Source: Chitinophaga pinensis (GTDB lineage Bacteria > Bacteroidota > Bacteroidia > Bacteroidales > GCA-2748055). From it: a stretch of 51,565 bases of DNA. The position numbers and the translations under genes are program-made. This document shows positions 43,485 to 51,565 of this stretch, in pieces. The stretch covers positions 1 to 51,565 of the forward strand of contig CAMAZH010000010.1 of assembly GCA_945863035.1 (NCBI GenBank), given 5' to 3'. Positions within the stretch are counted from its first letter, which is position 1. Each line of letters starts with the position of its first letter. The notes under the pieces were generated by a model. It had not been told where the DNA came from. It searched no databases and saw only the letters and a program-made list of their open reading frames with translations.

Positions 43485-44744
43485 ATGAAAACAATCAGTG
43501 TTCTGACAGCATGTGTTTTTACCTTGCTTTTTACTTCTTGTGAAAGAAGCGAAAACGAAAGCATTTCCCTAAAAAAGGAGATAATCTCCGGCTATATCCA
43601 AAAAGGGCCGTTTATCAACGGAACATCTATAGTTGTTTCCGAACTCGATCTGAAGATGAACCCTACCGGAAAAGTCTTCAATACCCAAATTAACGATAAC
43701 AATGGATCCTTTGAGATCAGGGACATTGAACTCAGCTCCAACTACGTAGAGATCATTGCGAACGGGTATTACTTCAATGAAAATTCGGGGAAAATATCAT
43801 CTTCACAGCTAAGCTTGCATGCTCTGACCGATCTGTCCGATTCGTCGAATGCCAATGTAAACATCTTAACTGAACTGGAAAAAAACAGGGTGAAAAGCCT
43901 GGTTTCCGGGGGAATGGCATTCATGTCGGCTAAAATCCAGGCTCAGAAAGAACTCCTGGATCTCTTCGAAATCGAAAAACCGGATATTAAGACTTCCGAA
44001 TACCTCGATATTACGAAAGACGGAGAAGACAACACTATTCTGCTGACCGTTTCACTTATTATGCAAGGCTTGAGAACCGAGGCCGAACTCTCGGAGCTGA
44101 TCGCTGAAATCAGCTCGGATATGAAGTCGGACGGAGTCTTGAACAACCAAGCCTTGGGAGCCAAACTGATCAATGATATCAGGCTTATCGATTTAGCCGA
44201 TGTCAGGGAGAACATAAGTAAGCGCTTTTCCGAACTCAATACCGGAAGCCTGGTTCCCGATTTTGAGAAATATGTGGCAGGCTTTATTTCCAACACAAGT
44301 TTTGAAATAAGCAATAATATTAGCTATCCTGAGGAAGGCAAATATGGTCCAAATGTTTTATCCGAAGAACGCATTGGGTATCCTAACCGCACAGACGATG
44401 GCTCCATTTGCTCCTTTTCGGCAAATTTACCCAGAGGCACGTCCCTTAAAGTTGTGATTCGCCCTGATTTGACTGTGATCGATCCCGGATCGTATGACCC
44501 CGAAAAAGAAATCATTCCTGAATTATACTCCGACTATGCGGTTGGAACCTACCCCTCCTCAGGATGGAACTCAAAAACTGACAGTTCCTATTACACCCAT
44601 CGCATGATGACGTTATATAGCCTGGCCGCCGATGAAAGAACGATTGACGCGGAGTTCCATCTTAGCGGACATGGAAGCGCCTCTTTTGAAATTTATGAAA
44701 ATAATCAGGAAACTCCAGTGCGGATTAAGAAGATCAGCTGGTAA
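43485..44744 (+). CDS. Lipoprotein of unknown function with a KGPF/regulatory-like N-domain
   Basis: 419 residues; lipobox LLFTSC (Cys about 19). The first domain (about 33-110: SGYIQKGPFINGTSIVVSELDLKMNPTGKVFNTQI...GSFEIRDIELSSNYVEIIANGYYFNE) is a recurring beta-sandwich module of Bacteroidota and gamma-proteobacterial surface lipoproteins. Next, a helical domain with NVNILTELEKNRVKSLV and AKIQAQKELLDLF (about 124-165) that usually accompanies it. The C-terminal 130 residues are beta-rich with no match I know. Probably surface-exposed. Followed by the GH35-like lipoprotein 55 bases on. Confidence 0.8.
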   Translation: MKTISVLTACVFTLLFTSCERSENESISLKKEIISGYIQKGPFINGTSIVVSELDLKMNPTGKVFNTQINDNNGSFEIRDIELSSNYVEIIANGYYFNENSGKISSSQLSLHALTDLSDSSNANVNILTELEKNRVKSLVSGGMAFMSAKIQAQKELLDLFEIEKPDIKTSEYLDITKDGEDNTILLTVSLIMQGLRTEAELSELIAEISSDMKSDGVLNNQALGAKLINDIRLIDLADVRENISKRFSELNTGSLVPDFEKYVAGFISNTSFEISNNISYPEEGKYGPNVLSEERIGYPNRTDDGSICSFSANLPRGTSLKVVIRPDLTVIDPGSYDPEKEIIPELYSDYAVGTYPSSGWNSKTDSSYYTHRMMTLYSLAADERTIDAEFHLSGHGSASFEIYENNQETPVRIKKISW

Positions 44745-44799
44745 TCGTTGCGCAATCTATTTTTTTGCAATAAAATGCAAAAACACTAAAGTTCCCCTG

Positions 44800-46515
44800 A
44801 TGAAAAGTTCCATCCTACCCATCCTTCTAACAATTGTACTATGTGCGTTTTCCGGATGCGCCCAAAAAGACAATACTCCATCAGATCAGCTGGTGCAGGC
44901 GTATTCGCAGCAAATACCCCAATTGGTAAAGGAAGGTGAAACCACCAGACTTTTGGTAAACGGCAAACCCTTTCTTCTGATCTCCGGGGAGCTCCACAAT
45001 TCCACCGCAGGAGGGTTTGAGTCGATGAGGCCGGTATGGAAGAAACTGGCGGACAAAAATCTGAACACGGTTATAGCAACTGTTTCCTGGGAACTTATCG
45101 AACCCGAAGAGGGTAAATTCGATTTCACCCTGGTCGACAGCACCCTTGCCGGAGCGCGCGAAGCGGGTCTCAAACTGGTATTGATCTGGTTCGGGAGCTG
45201 GAAAAATGCCAGTTCGGTATATATCCCCTCATGGGTTAAGAAAGACTATGAAAAATATCCCCGGGTAAAAGATGAAAATGGGATTCCCCTGGAAATTGTC
45301 TCAACTTTTGGAACCGAAACCGCCGAAAAAGACGCCGCTGCGTTTGCTGCGCTTATGCGACATATCAGAGAAGTCGATAGCCAGGAACAAACCGTAATTA
45401 TGATGCAGGTTCAGAATGAGGTTGGGATTCTCGATCATCTGGGGAAAACTCCCGGCAACGCGCGCAGGGATTTCTCCGAAGCGGCTAATGATGCGTACTA
45501 TGGACCTGTTCCCGATAAGCTCGTGCAATATATTGTTGAAAATAAATCCGATCTGTTCCCCGAGCTCTTAAAAGTATGGTCGGAAAACGGAAACAAAACT
45601 TCAGGAACCTGGGAGGAAGTTTTTGGCAAAAGTAAACTGAAAGCAGGACCCGAAGATTGGAAATTCTACTCCTTCTATACTGAAGAGCTTTTTATGGCAT
45701 GGAACTATGCGAGCTTCATCGGTAAGGTGGCTGCTGCAGGGAAGGAAATTTACCCTTTGCCGATGTACGCAAACGCCTGGCTGAAGCAGCCATTCACCTA
45801 CCTGCCCGGAAAATATCCATCAGGAGGACCATTACCTCAGGTAATCGATGTATGGAGAGCTGCAGCACCTTCAATCGATTTCATTGCTCCCGATATTTAT
45901 ACCGACGAATTCAAATGGGTTTGCGAGGAATACACCCGCAGCAACAATCCTCTATTTATCCCTGAAATTCAGGGAGGAAAGCACAGCGGACCCAGGGCAT
46001 TCTTTGCCTTCGGAGAACATGATGCGATTTGCTTCTCGCCTTTCGGCATTGACAACGAGCGCTATTCGGAAAATGATCCTTTTACTGAAACCTACGGGGT
46101 TTTAAGAAATATGACGCCAATTATCCTTGAAAATCAGGGCAAAGGAACTATGAGAGGAATATTGGTGGATCTCAACTCCCCGGTTCAGCAATTTGAATTA
46201 GGCGATTACTGGATTGAAGCCAGATTAAGAGCCGGCGAAAAGACGGATGTTGCCGGTGGAATTATCATACAAACAGGTGAGAAGGAATATATTTGTGCAG
46301 GCAGCGCGCTTGACATATTTTTCATTTCAAAAAATGACTCTATGCGCATTGGTGTGAATGCTGCCGATGAGGGAATCTTTGAAAACGGCTCATGGGTTCA
46401 TCAGAGGAGGCTTAACGGCGATGAGGTGCATGCCAGTACCTGGGCGGGAACCGGAGTTATTCTTCCGGAACATAAAGTTTCGATTCAAAAGGTTTCGATT
46501 TACGATTACAGGTAA
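44800..46515 (+). CDS. GH35-like beta-galactosidase lipoprotein (DUF5597-type C-terminus)
   Basis: Start at 44800 begins the lipoprotein signal (MKSSILPILLTIVLCAFSGC); the open frame from 44632 overlaps the previous gene and is rejected. 571 residues. TIM barrel with LLVNGKPFLLISGELHNS, NTVIATVSWELIEPEEGKFDF, WFGSWKNASSVYIPSWV, acid/base E207 in MQVQNEVGI and likely nucleophile E389 in IPEIQGG. The C-terminal 150 residues fit the DUF5597 jellyroll found with this subgroup. Substrate likely a beta-galactoside, inferred. The last ten bases overlap the end of the convergent hemH gene. Confidence 0.87.
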   Translation: MKSSILPILLTIVLCAFSGCAQKDNTPSDQLVQAYSQQIPQLVKEGETTRLLVNGKPFLLISGELHNSTAGGFESMRPVWKKLADKNLNTVIATVSWELIEPEEGKFDFTLVDSTLAGAREAGLKLVLIWFGSWKNASSVYIPSWVKKDYEKYPRVKDENGIPLEIVSTFGTETAEKDAAAFAALMRHIREVDSQEQTVIMMQVQNEVGILDHLGKTPGNARRDFSEAANDAYYGPVPDKLVQYIVENKSDLFPELLKVWSENGNKTSGTWEEVFGKSKLKAGPEDWKFYSFYTEELFMAWNYASFIGKVAAAGKEIYPLPMYANAWLKQPFTYLPGKYPSGGPLPQVIDVWRAAAPSIDFIAPDIYTDEFKWVCEEYTRSNNPLFIPEIQGGKHSGPRAFFAFGEHDAICFSPFGIDNERYSENDPFTETYGVLRNMTPIILENQGKGTMRGILVDLNSPVQQFELGDYWIEARLRAGEKTDVAGGIIIQTGEKEYICAGSALDIFFISKNDSMRIGVNAADEGIFENGSWVHQRRLNGDEVHASTWAGTGVILPEHKVSIQKVSIYDYR

Positions 46516-47519
46516 GGGGGGATTAGTATTTTAATAATTGCATCAGCCCAATCATCATTGTCGTTCAGGCTTTCAACCAATAGTAACTCAGCCCCACCCT
46601 CTTCCTTAAAGAGGTGTTGGTATTCATCGCCAATTTCAACAAGGGTTTCAAGGCAATCTGCCACAAAAGCCGGTGCCACAACTAAAACCCTTTTGCTGTC
46701 AGAATGTGCAAGCTTTCTCAACGTGCTGTCGGTAAAGGGTGTCAGCCAGTTTTTCGAAAGTCGTGACTGAAAAGATGTGGAGTATTTTTCAGCCGACAGC
46801 TCAAGCTGTACCGCCAGTAACCGGCTTGTCTCATAGCAGGTGGCTTTGTAACAAAAATCACCGTGTAGGGGAAATTCCTCCGAACATTTGCATTGGTAAC
46901 AATCCTGGTCGGGGTGAACCTTTTGAATCTGCCTCATCGGAAGTCCATGGTAAGAAAATATGATATGGTCGTACTTTTGTGGCTCATATTTCCGGATCTG
47001 TTTCACAAAAGCATCGATGAATGCCGGATTTGAATAAAACTGTCCGACAAACCGAATCTCAGGAATTATATTCCAGCTTTTAACCTCGTTCAGTACATAT
47101 TCGTGAATAGAGCCTGTGGTTGCCGAGGCGAAATGTGGGAATAGCGGGAAAACGACAATCTGCTCAGGGTTCTGGGCTTTTATCCCGGCTAATACCGATT
47201 GCAGGGATGGATTTCCGTACCGCATTGCTCCAGCAACCTGGTAATCCTTACTTAGCCTGGATTGAACCTTATTAGCAAGGTTAATAAGGTTGTAAAGCAA
47301 TGGCGAGCCTTTGCTTGTCCATAGCTTTTTATACAACTTTGTTGATTTAGGAGCCCGGAAAGGAACAATTATCAGATTCACAAGAATTTTACGTAACAAC
47401 CAGGGCAGATCGATAACGCGCTTGTCGTTAAGAAATTCCGACAAATAGCGACGTACCTCCGGGACTTCGGCTTTGTCGGGAGTACCGGTGTTTATGAGTA
47501 GAAGTATTTTCTTCGCCAT
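46506..47519 (-). CDS. hemH: Ferrochelatase
   Basis: 337 residues. Inserts Fe2+ into porphyrin, the last step of protoheme synthesis. Catalytic H191 in FSYHGLP and acidic E291/E295 in ADCLETLVEIG are in place; also AMRYGNPS and PLFPHFAS. Cysteines in CYQCKC (207, 210, 212) and at C223/C228 match the extra cysteine region of ferrochelatases of this type, where some members hold a 2Fe-2S cluster; here that is a possibility only. Last gene of the TonB receptor-MFS-hemN-hemG-hemH unit, 21 bases after hemG. Confidence 0.95.
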   Translation of the reverse strand: MAKKILLLINTGTPDKAEVPEVRRYLSEFLNDKRVIDLPWLLRKILVNLIIVPFRAPKSTKLYKKLWTSKGSPLLYNLINLANKVQSRLSKDYQVAGAMRYGNPSLQSVLAGIKAQNPEQIVVFPLFPHFASATTGSIHEYVLNEVKSWNIIPEIRFVGQFYSNPAFIDAFVKQIRKYEPQKYDHIIFSYHGLPMRQIQKVHPDQDCYQCKCSEEFPLHGDFCYKATCYETSRLLAVQLELSAEKYSTSFQSRLSKNWLTPFTDSTLRKLAHSDSKRVLVVAPAFVADCLETLVEIGDEYQHLFKEEGGAELLLVESLNDNDDWADAIIKILIPPYL

Positions 47520-47540
47520 TTCTTAAAACTGGTTTAAACC

Positions 47541-48917
47541 CTATTTCCCCTGAATCAGAAAGTCAGCTATTTGTTTAGCCTGTTTTACCCGGTCAGCCAT
47601 TCCAATGCCATCTCTTATATTCCCGGCCAGAACAAGCCCGGGATACTTTGCTTCAAGGGATTTGATGCATTCGAGTCTTTCTCCGGTAGATTTTTCGTAC
47701 TGGGGTATGGCTTTCGAGTATCGGAAAACCCGAAACAGATCGGGCTGGCTTTTTTGGAAGAGTGTGTCTTCAACTTCATTTAAAACCAGGGCTTTAATCT
47801 CATCGTCGCTCTTAGAAATCGCGCCGGGATTTTTTACTCCCCCGAGAAAAACAGAAAGAAGCGCTCCTTTTTCAGGTGCTCTTCCGGTAAAAATCGCAGA
47901 AAGGAACAGAATGCCAAGCACGCCCCGTTTTTCTTTCGAGGGAACCAGTCCACCGAAGGCATCGAGATCCGAGCCCTCCCAATTTTTGTATCCCAAGGCA
48001 ACCTGAACCACACCGGCATACTCGAGACACGTAATCGGCTTTAACGAATTTTCAGAAATAAAGGGCAAAAGCGTAGGCAATTCATAACTGCCGATGGTTG
48101 ATACTACCACGGGCGCATTTGCACGGAGTCTGCTCCCATTTGAGCCCGCATAGGATACCACAAATTCAGAGTTCGCTATTTCCACGCGTGTTTCAAGCGC
48201 ATCTAGAATGATATTCTCCGAACCAATCTTTTCAGCAATAGCATTCGTAAGATTTCCAAGCCCATCTTTAACCGAGAACACTTCACGGGTAGCTTTTTTC
48301 TCCAACTCTGTTTTCACCTCGCCCTTTTTTTTGATGGAGCCTTTTATAAAACTGCCATAGTTCTGTTCCAGAGCATAGAGTTTAGGAAGGGCATAACGGG
48401 TTACCAGTTTCTCGGGATTTCCCGCATAAATGCCAGAAATAAAGGGATCCACGGCATAATCGAGAAAACTGCGACCCATCCTTCGCATAACCAAACCCGC
48501 AATTGATTCGTCAGGATTATTGCCGGGCTTGCGCAAAGGCTCTGCCAAAATCCTGAACTTGTCTTTGAGGCTGAAAAGCGGAGTTTTCACGGCTGAAACC
48601 AATCCTGCAGGTAAGGCATGCCATTTCCCGTTTTTAAGAATGTAACGCTTGTGAGCTTTGGGATTAGCTGTTTCCAGGGTGCAATGGTCATCCATATCGG
48701 CGAAGAGTTCCACCAACTCGGGAGTAGAAAGCACACCGGTGTTAGGACCTGTCTCATAAATAAAGCCTTGCTCCGAAACGGTTTCAATTACACCTCCAAC
48801 CTTATCCGCCTTTTCAATTACAAGTACTTTCTTCCCGCTTTTCTTCAGGTAAAAAGCCATCGTTAATCCGGTAAGTCCTGCTCCAATAATTATAACATCA
48901 ACTTTTCGGGTATCCAT
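47541..48917 (-). CDS. hemG: Protoporphyrinogen oxidase, FAD-dependent
   Basis: 458 residues. Rossmann FAD site VIIIGAGLTGLTMAFYLKKSGKKVLVIEK at the N-terminus (about 8-37, GxGxxG), followed by the GG doublet VGGVIET; the C-terminal FAD motif LVLAGNIRDGIGMADRVKQA matches the amine-oxidase type (HemY fold). It oxidises protoporphyrinogen IX to protoporphyrin IX with oxygen; the related coproporphyrinogen oxidase CgoX cannot be excluded by sequence reading alone, but HemN upstream fits the protoporphyrin route. Starts 4 bases after hemN. Confidence 0.92.
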   Translation of the reverse strand: MDTRKVDVIIIGAGLTGLTMAFYLKKSGKKVLVIEKADKVGGVIETVSEQGFIYETGPNTGVLSTPELVELFADMDDHCTLETANPKAHKRYILKNGKWHALPAGLVSAVKTPLFSLKDKFRILAEPLRKPGNNPDESIAGLVMRRMGRSFLDYAVDPFISGIYAGNPEKLVTRYALPKLYALEQNYGSFIKGSIKKKGEVKTELEKKATREVFSVKDGLGNLTNAIAEKIGSENIILDALETRVEIANSEFVVSYAGSNGSRLRANAPVVVSTIGSYELPTLLPFISENSLKPITCLEYAGVVQVALGYKNWEGSDLDAFGGLVPSKEKRGVLGILFLSAIFTGRAPEKGALLSVFLGGVKNPGAISKSDDEIKALVLNEVEDTLFQKSQPDLFRVFRYSKAIPQYEKSTGERLECIKSLEAKYPGLVLAGNIRDGIGMADRVKQAKQIADFLIQGK

Positions 48918-48921
48918 TTTA

Positions 48922-50301
48922 CTAAACTGTTTTGGAATAGGTTTGTGTCTTTATCTGGTACTCTTTATCGAGGGAAGCGGCGATATTACGAATGAAAAGC
49001 GTGCCTGTCTCGGTAACCTCGATGCCATCAGGTGTATAAGCAATAAGACCGTCATCGACAAATCCGTTTAAAACAGCCTCGTCGAATTTAACCGAATTTT
49101 TCAGCTCTTCGGCTGATAAGTTCATCGATCCTGCGATTTGCGAAAAGCTGATTCTTTTGTTGCACATTAACTCGGTAATAAGTTCGCGGGTATTGATCTG
49201 TTCGGTGGAAAGGACGTATCCTCTCTCCACAGGCAGATTTCCCTGTTCAACGCAGGCGATGTAATCGTTGTTCTCCTTCATGTTCTGGCAATACCCCTGC
49301 TCCAACTGACTGATCGCAGAAACCCCGAAAGCATAAACCTGTCCGGTTGTACGACGGGTGCAGTAACCCTGGAAATTCCTGTGCAAACTTCCTGCTTTTT
49401 CGGCGAGGTACAGATCATCGCTGGGCAAAACAAAGTGGTCGAGACCGATGGGCTGGTAACCCGCATCTTTAAGCATTTGGTATCCCGTGAGGAACATTTG
49501 CATTTTATCTTCGGGGGATGGGAGTCCTCTCTTTTCAAGTATTATCTGATGCTTTTTCACCCAGGGGACGTGCGCGTAGGAGAATGTTACGAGTCGGTCG
49601 GGCCGGATCGCGATGGCCTGCGCGATTGTTTTTGAAAAGGAGTCTACCGTTTGTCCGGGGAGTCCAAAAATAAAATCGAAATTCACATTAATGTCACCTC
49701 CTGATTTCTTAAGGTAACTGAACAACTCTGCTGCGGGAATTGCCGAAGGTTCGCGGTTAACGAGTTTAAGAATTGCATTGTCAAAATCCTGTATCCCCAG
49801 ACTAAAGCGGTTGAACCCTGCAGCCAACAGCGCATCGATATAGTTGTAATCGAGGTAAGCCGGATTGCATTCGATGGCAATCTCCGGCTTGTCGACAAAG
49901 GAGAACTCCGAGAACAGGTACTCGTTCAAACCAGCGATATATCGTACATCCAACGAATTTGGGGTTCCTCCCCCGTAATGAATCTGGGTTACTTTCCGGT
50001 TTTTATCGATATGTTTGGAAACCATTTCGATTTCCTTACGCAAGGCATCCATGTAGGGCTTAACCAAATCCCCCTTACCAATGGAGCAGGCATTGCACCC
50101 GCAATAGTGACATATCTTTTTACAAAAAGGGATATGTATGTAAAGTGCAATATTCTCGGGTTGTCGGTGGTTCGATTCTTTTAGCATACCGAGATAGTCG
50201 GCTTCGGTAAAAGCTTCGGTAAACTGGTTTGCCGGGGGATAACTGGTATATCTCGGCACCGGCACATTGTATTTATTTAATAACTCATCAGAGATTTGCA
50301 T
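48922..50301 (-). CDS. hemN: Oxygen-independent coproporphyrinogen III oxidase (radical SAM)
   Basis: 459 residues, standard HemN length. Radical-SAM cluster motif CKKICHYC (C60, C64, C67) after YIHIPF; then HYGGGTPNSL, IECNPAYL and FDFIFGLPGQT, with a C-terminal HemN domain (about 350-440). It decarboxylates coproporphyrinogen III without oxygen. Start at 50301 overlaps the MFS stop by 14 bases. Its presence beside the oxygen-using HemG suggests facultative or microaerobic life, an inference. Confidence 0.95.
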   Translation of the reverse strand: MQISDELLNKYNVPVPRYTSYPPANQFTEAFTEADYLGMLKESNHRQPENIALYIHIPFCKKICHYCGCNACSIGKGDLVKPYMDALRKEIEMVSKHIDKNRKVTQIHYGGGTPNSLDVRYIAGLNEYLFSEFSFVDKPEIAIECNPAYLDYNYIDALLAAGFNRFSLGIQDFDNAILKLVNREPSAIPAAELFSYLKKSGGDINVNFDFIFGLPGQTVDSFSKTIAQAIAIRPDRLVTFSYAHVPWVKKHQIILEKRGLPSPEDKMQMFLTGYQMLKDAGYQPIGLDHFVLPSDDLYLAEKAGSLHRNFQGYCTRRTTGQVYAFGVSAISQLEQGYCQNMKENNDYIACVEQGNLPVERGYVLSTEQINTRELITELMCNKRISFSQIAGSMNLSAEELKNSVKFDEAVLNGFVDDGLIAYTPDGIEVTETGTLFIRNIAASLDKEYQIKTQTYSKTV

Positions 50302-51496
50302 ACTCTTTTTCTTTTGGAAGTGAATAAAAAAGGATGGCGAAGGTTAACAGACAGAGAAATATTTCGATGGTAAAAAGCCCGTTGTAACCCACAGCATCCC
50401 CAATTTTGCCGCTAAAAACGGCGATAATTAGACTACTGAGGTGCGTAATCACGATCTGAACCGTAAAATCGGTTCCCTCCCTGCCCTTTCGCACAATATC
50501 CATAGAGGTAGTAAAAATCGCAACCGTTGATAAACCATAGGCTCCCCAGAGCAAACCAATGCCAACATATACCATAAGCAAGGTTGGAACGGCCAGGGTC
50601 ATAAAATAAAACCATGAGGCAGCAGACAAACTTACAAGCAAAAAGATATGCATGGAAAGTGTCCTGCCAACTTTCTTCACAATCAATCCTCCTGCCAGAG
50701 CGGAAAGTGCACCGATAGAAGTTCCGAAAACCCCCGACATCAGGCCTATCTGTTTTACATTGTATCCAAGATCGACCATGTATGGCTTGAGCATTGTAAG
50801 GATGCCTATGATACCTGAATAGTAGAAAACAAGTATTAAAACCCGTTTGTGTTTTCCTCTCTCGGCGAAAAACCTGTAAATATCCGTAAGGCTAACCCGG
50901 GGCCGGACTTCGCCCTCGTTTTGAATGGGTTTCCGATATAACAATAGCGGCAAAACAGCAAAAACCACGAAGGCCGCCAAAAGGACCAGCAAGTTCGTCC
51001 AGCCGAAATAATGGTAAGCAATCAACAACAATCCGGTTCCCACAAGGCTGCCTACAAAACTTCCCGCCGATTGCATGCTGTTGCCGAGGCTTCGTTCCTC
51101 AGGCTTAAGCTGTAAAATAGCATAAATGTCAACCGCGATATCCTGGGTAGCCGATGCTGTGAAAGCAACTACCATAAGAATAATTATCAGTTTGAAATCG
51201 GTCTGCAGATCAAAAACCCCAATGCTGAGAATAACCAGCGCATAGAAGATCTCAGAAACGATAATTAGGCTTCTGAGTTGCTTTGTGGTTCTTGCGTTGT
51301 TATCGACAAGCGGAGCCCAGAGAAATTTGAAGATCCAGGGTAACTTAATCAGCTGAAGCAAGCCAATCGATTCGAGTGAATAATTCTCCTGCCGCATAAT
51401 AACCGGAATTACGGTGGAGAAAAAGCTCATCGGGATCGATTGAGCAATGTACAGACTAAATAACACCGGAAACTTATGCCAGGCCCTTTCTTTCAT
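50288..51496 (-). CDS. MFS transporter, AmpG/PAT-like
   Basis: 402 residues, about twelve transmembrane helices. AmpG-type features: LIKLPWIFKFLWAPLVD after the first helix pair (about 46-62), ASATQDIAVDIYAI (about 113-126) and a split six-plus-six organisation with a polar loop about 190-210. AmpG proteins import muropeptides, but the same fold serves other solutes. Position between a TonB receptor and hemN, with 3-base and 14-base junctions, suggests it moves heme or a porphyrin precursor across the inner membrane; this is inference. Confidence 0.85.
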   Translation of the reverse strand: MKERAWHKFPVLFSLYIAQSIPMSFFSTVIPVIMRQENYSLESIGLLQLIKLPWIFKFLWAPLVDNNARTTKQLRSLIIVSEIFYALVILSIGVFDLQTDFKLIIILMVVAFTASATQDIAVDIYAILQLKPEERSLGNSMQSAGSFVGSLVGTGLLLIAYHYFGWTNLLVLLAAFVVFAVLPLLLYRKPIQNEGEVRPRVSLTDIYRFFAERGKHKRVLILVFYYSGIIGILTMLKPYMVDLGYNVKQIGLMSGVFGTSIGALSALAGGLIVKKVGRTLSMHIFLLVSLSAASWFYFMTLAVPTLLMVYVGIGLLWGAYGLSTVAIFTTSMDIVRKGREGTDFTVQIVITHLSSLIIAVFSGKIGDAVGYNGLFTIEIFLCLLTFAILFYSLPKEKEYANL

Positions 51497-51499
51497 TTA

Positions 51500-51565
51500 C
51501 TAAAATTTTAACGACAGGTTTACACCCACCTGAGCAGGCCTGCCTGTTTGAACATATTTATTACC
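51500..51565 (-). CDS. TonB-dependent receptor, C-terminal end only
   Basis: The last 21 codons plus TAG (51500-51502) of a minus-strand gene that begins beyond the right edge. The residues ending GRPAQVGVNLSLKF have the typical last strand of a TonB-dependent outer-membrane receptor (PGR..., alternating hydrophobics, terminal Phe). Three bases separate its stop from the MFS start, so it heads the heme operon. Confidence 0.7.
   Translation of the reverse strand, partial: GNKYVQTGRPAQVGVNLSLKF

Noticed and set aside
44766-44785. Inverted repeat TTTTTGCA/TGCAAAAA before the GH35-like gene as a terminator
   Set aside because: The arms are A/T runs around a short core with no G/C-rich stem or following T-run; likely chance in AT-rich DNA.

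Overview
The window looks like chromosomal DNA from a member of the Bacteroidota, probably a free-living Bacteroidales/Marinilabiliales-type bacterium. The evidence is taxon-typical protein families (stand-alone MnmD, DUF3127, a GWxTD lipoprotein, CHAT-TPR proteins, a propeller/Y_Y_Y sensor), a TonB-dependent receptor C-terminus, AT-rich leaders mostly without Shine-Dalgarno sequences, and several promoter matches to the Bacteroidota TTTG / TAnnTTTG consensus. I saw no tRNA, rRNA or CRISPR array.

Layout. 1-2.1 kb: a partial SAM methyltransferase whose start overlaps the end of a tyrosine-recombinase-like gene that seems to lack most catalytic residues, then an AT-rich gap with a REP-like inverted repeat. 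2.1-4.1 kb: mnmD, an FKBP isomerase with a clear terminator, and a DUF3127 protein with an SSB-like C-terminal tip. 4.2-11.2 kb: the most interesting region. A soluble histidine kinase, a single-span membrane protein with an anti-sigma-like N-terminus and periplasmic TPRs, and an unlisted 57-residue double-glycine peptide gene lie on the minus strand. Divergent to them is a secreted, membrane-tethered TPR-CHAT peptidase, followed by a convergent ECF-type sigma factor and an M64 metallopeptidase. 11.4-24.5 kb: housekeeping (YbdG-like channel, Lrp/AsnC regulator, RlmB, GWxTD lipoprotein, ABC-F ATPase, RlmD, GH31 with PA14 insert, AGCS symporter, MarC). 24.5-36.5 kb: a second CHAT neighbourhood, with two proteins sharing a small N-terminal module, a free-standing soluble domain resembling the C-terminal half of GT117/DUF2723 proteins, a second secreted TPR-CHAT protein, and an overlapping pair of a FecR-like exported protein and a propeller-SpoIIE phosphatase sensor. 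36.7-43.3 kb: START-like protein, LptF/G permease, two glycosyltransferases, RibBA and Fmt, closely packed. 43.5-46.5 kb: two lipoproteins, one a GH35-like glycosidase. 46.5-51.6 kb: an operon reading leftward: TonB receptor end, AmpG-like MFS transporter, HemN, HemG, HemH.

How genes may work together. The 5-11 kb locus has the parts of an envelope protease-to-transcription circuit: a periplasmic CHAT peptidase, a membrane protein with its TPRs on the same side, and a sigma factor. This recalls, only by analogy, the TPR-CHAT/Csx30/sigma logic of type III-E CRISPR (Craspase); there is no Cas gene here. The heme operon combines an outer-membrane receptor, an inner-membrane transporter and only the last three pathway steps, which suggests porphyrin salvage. 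Both proposals are inferences from gene content and predicted topology.
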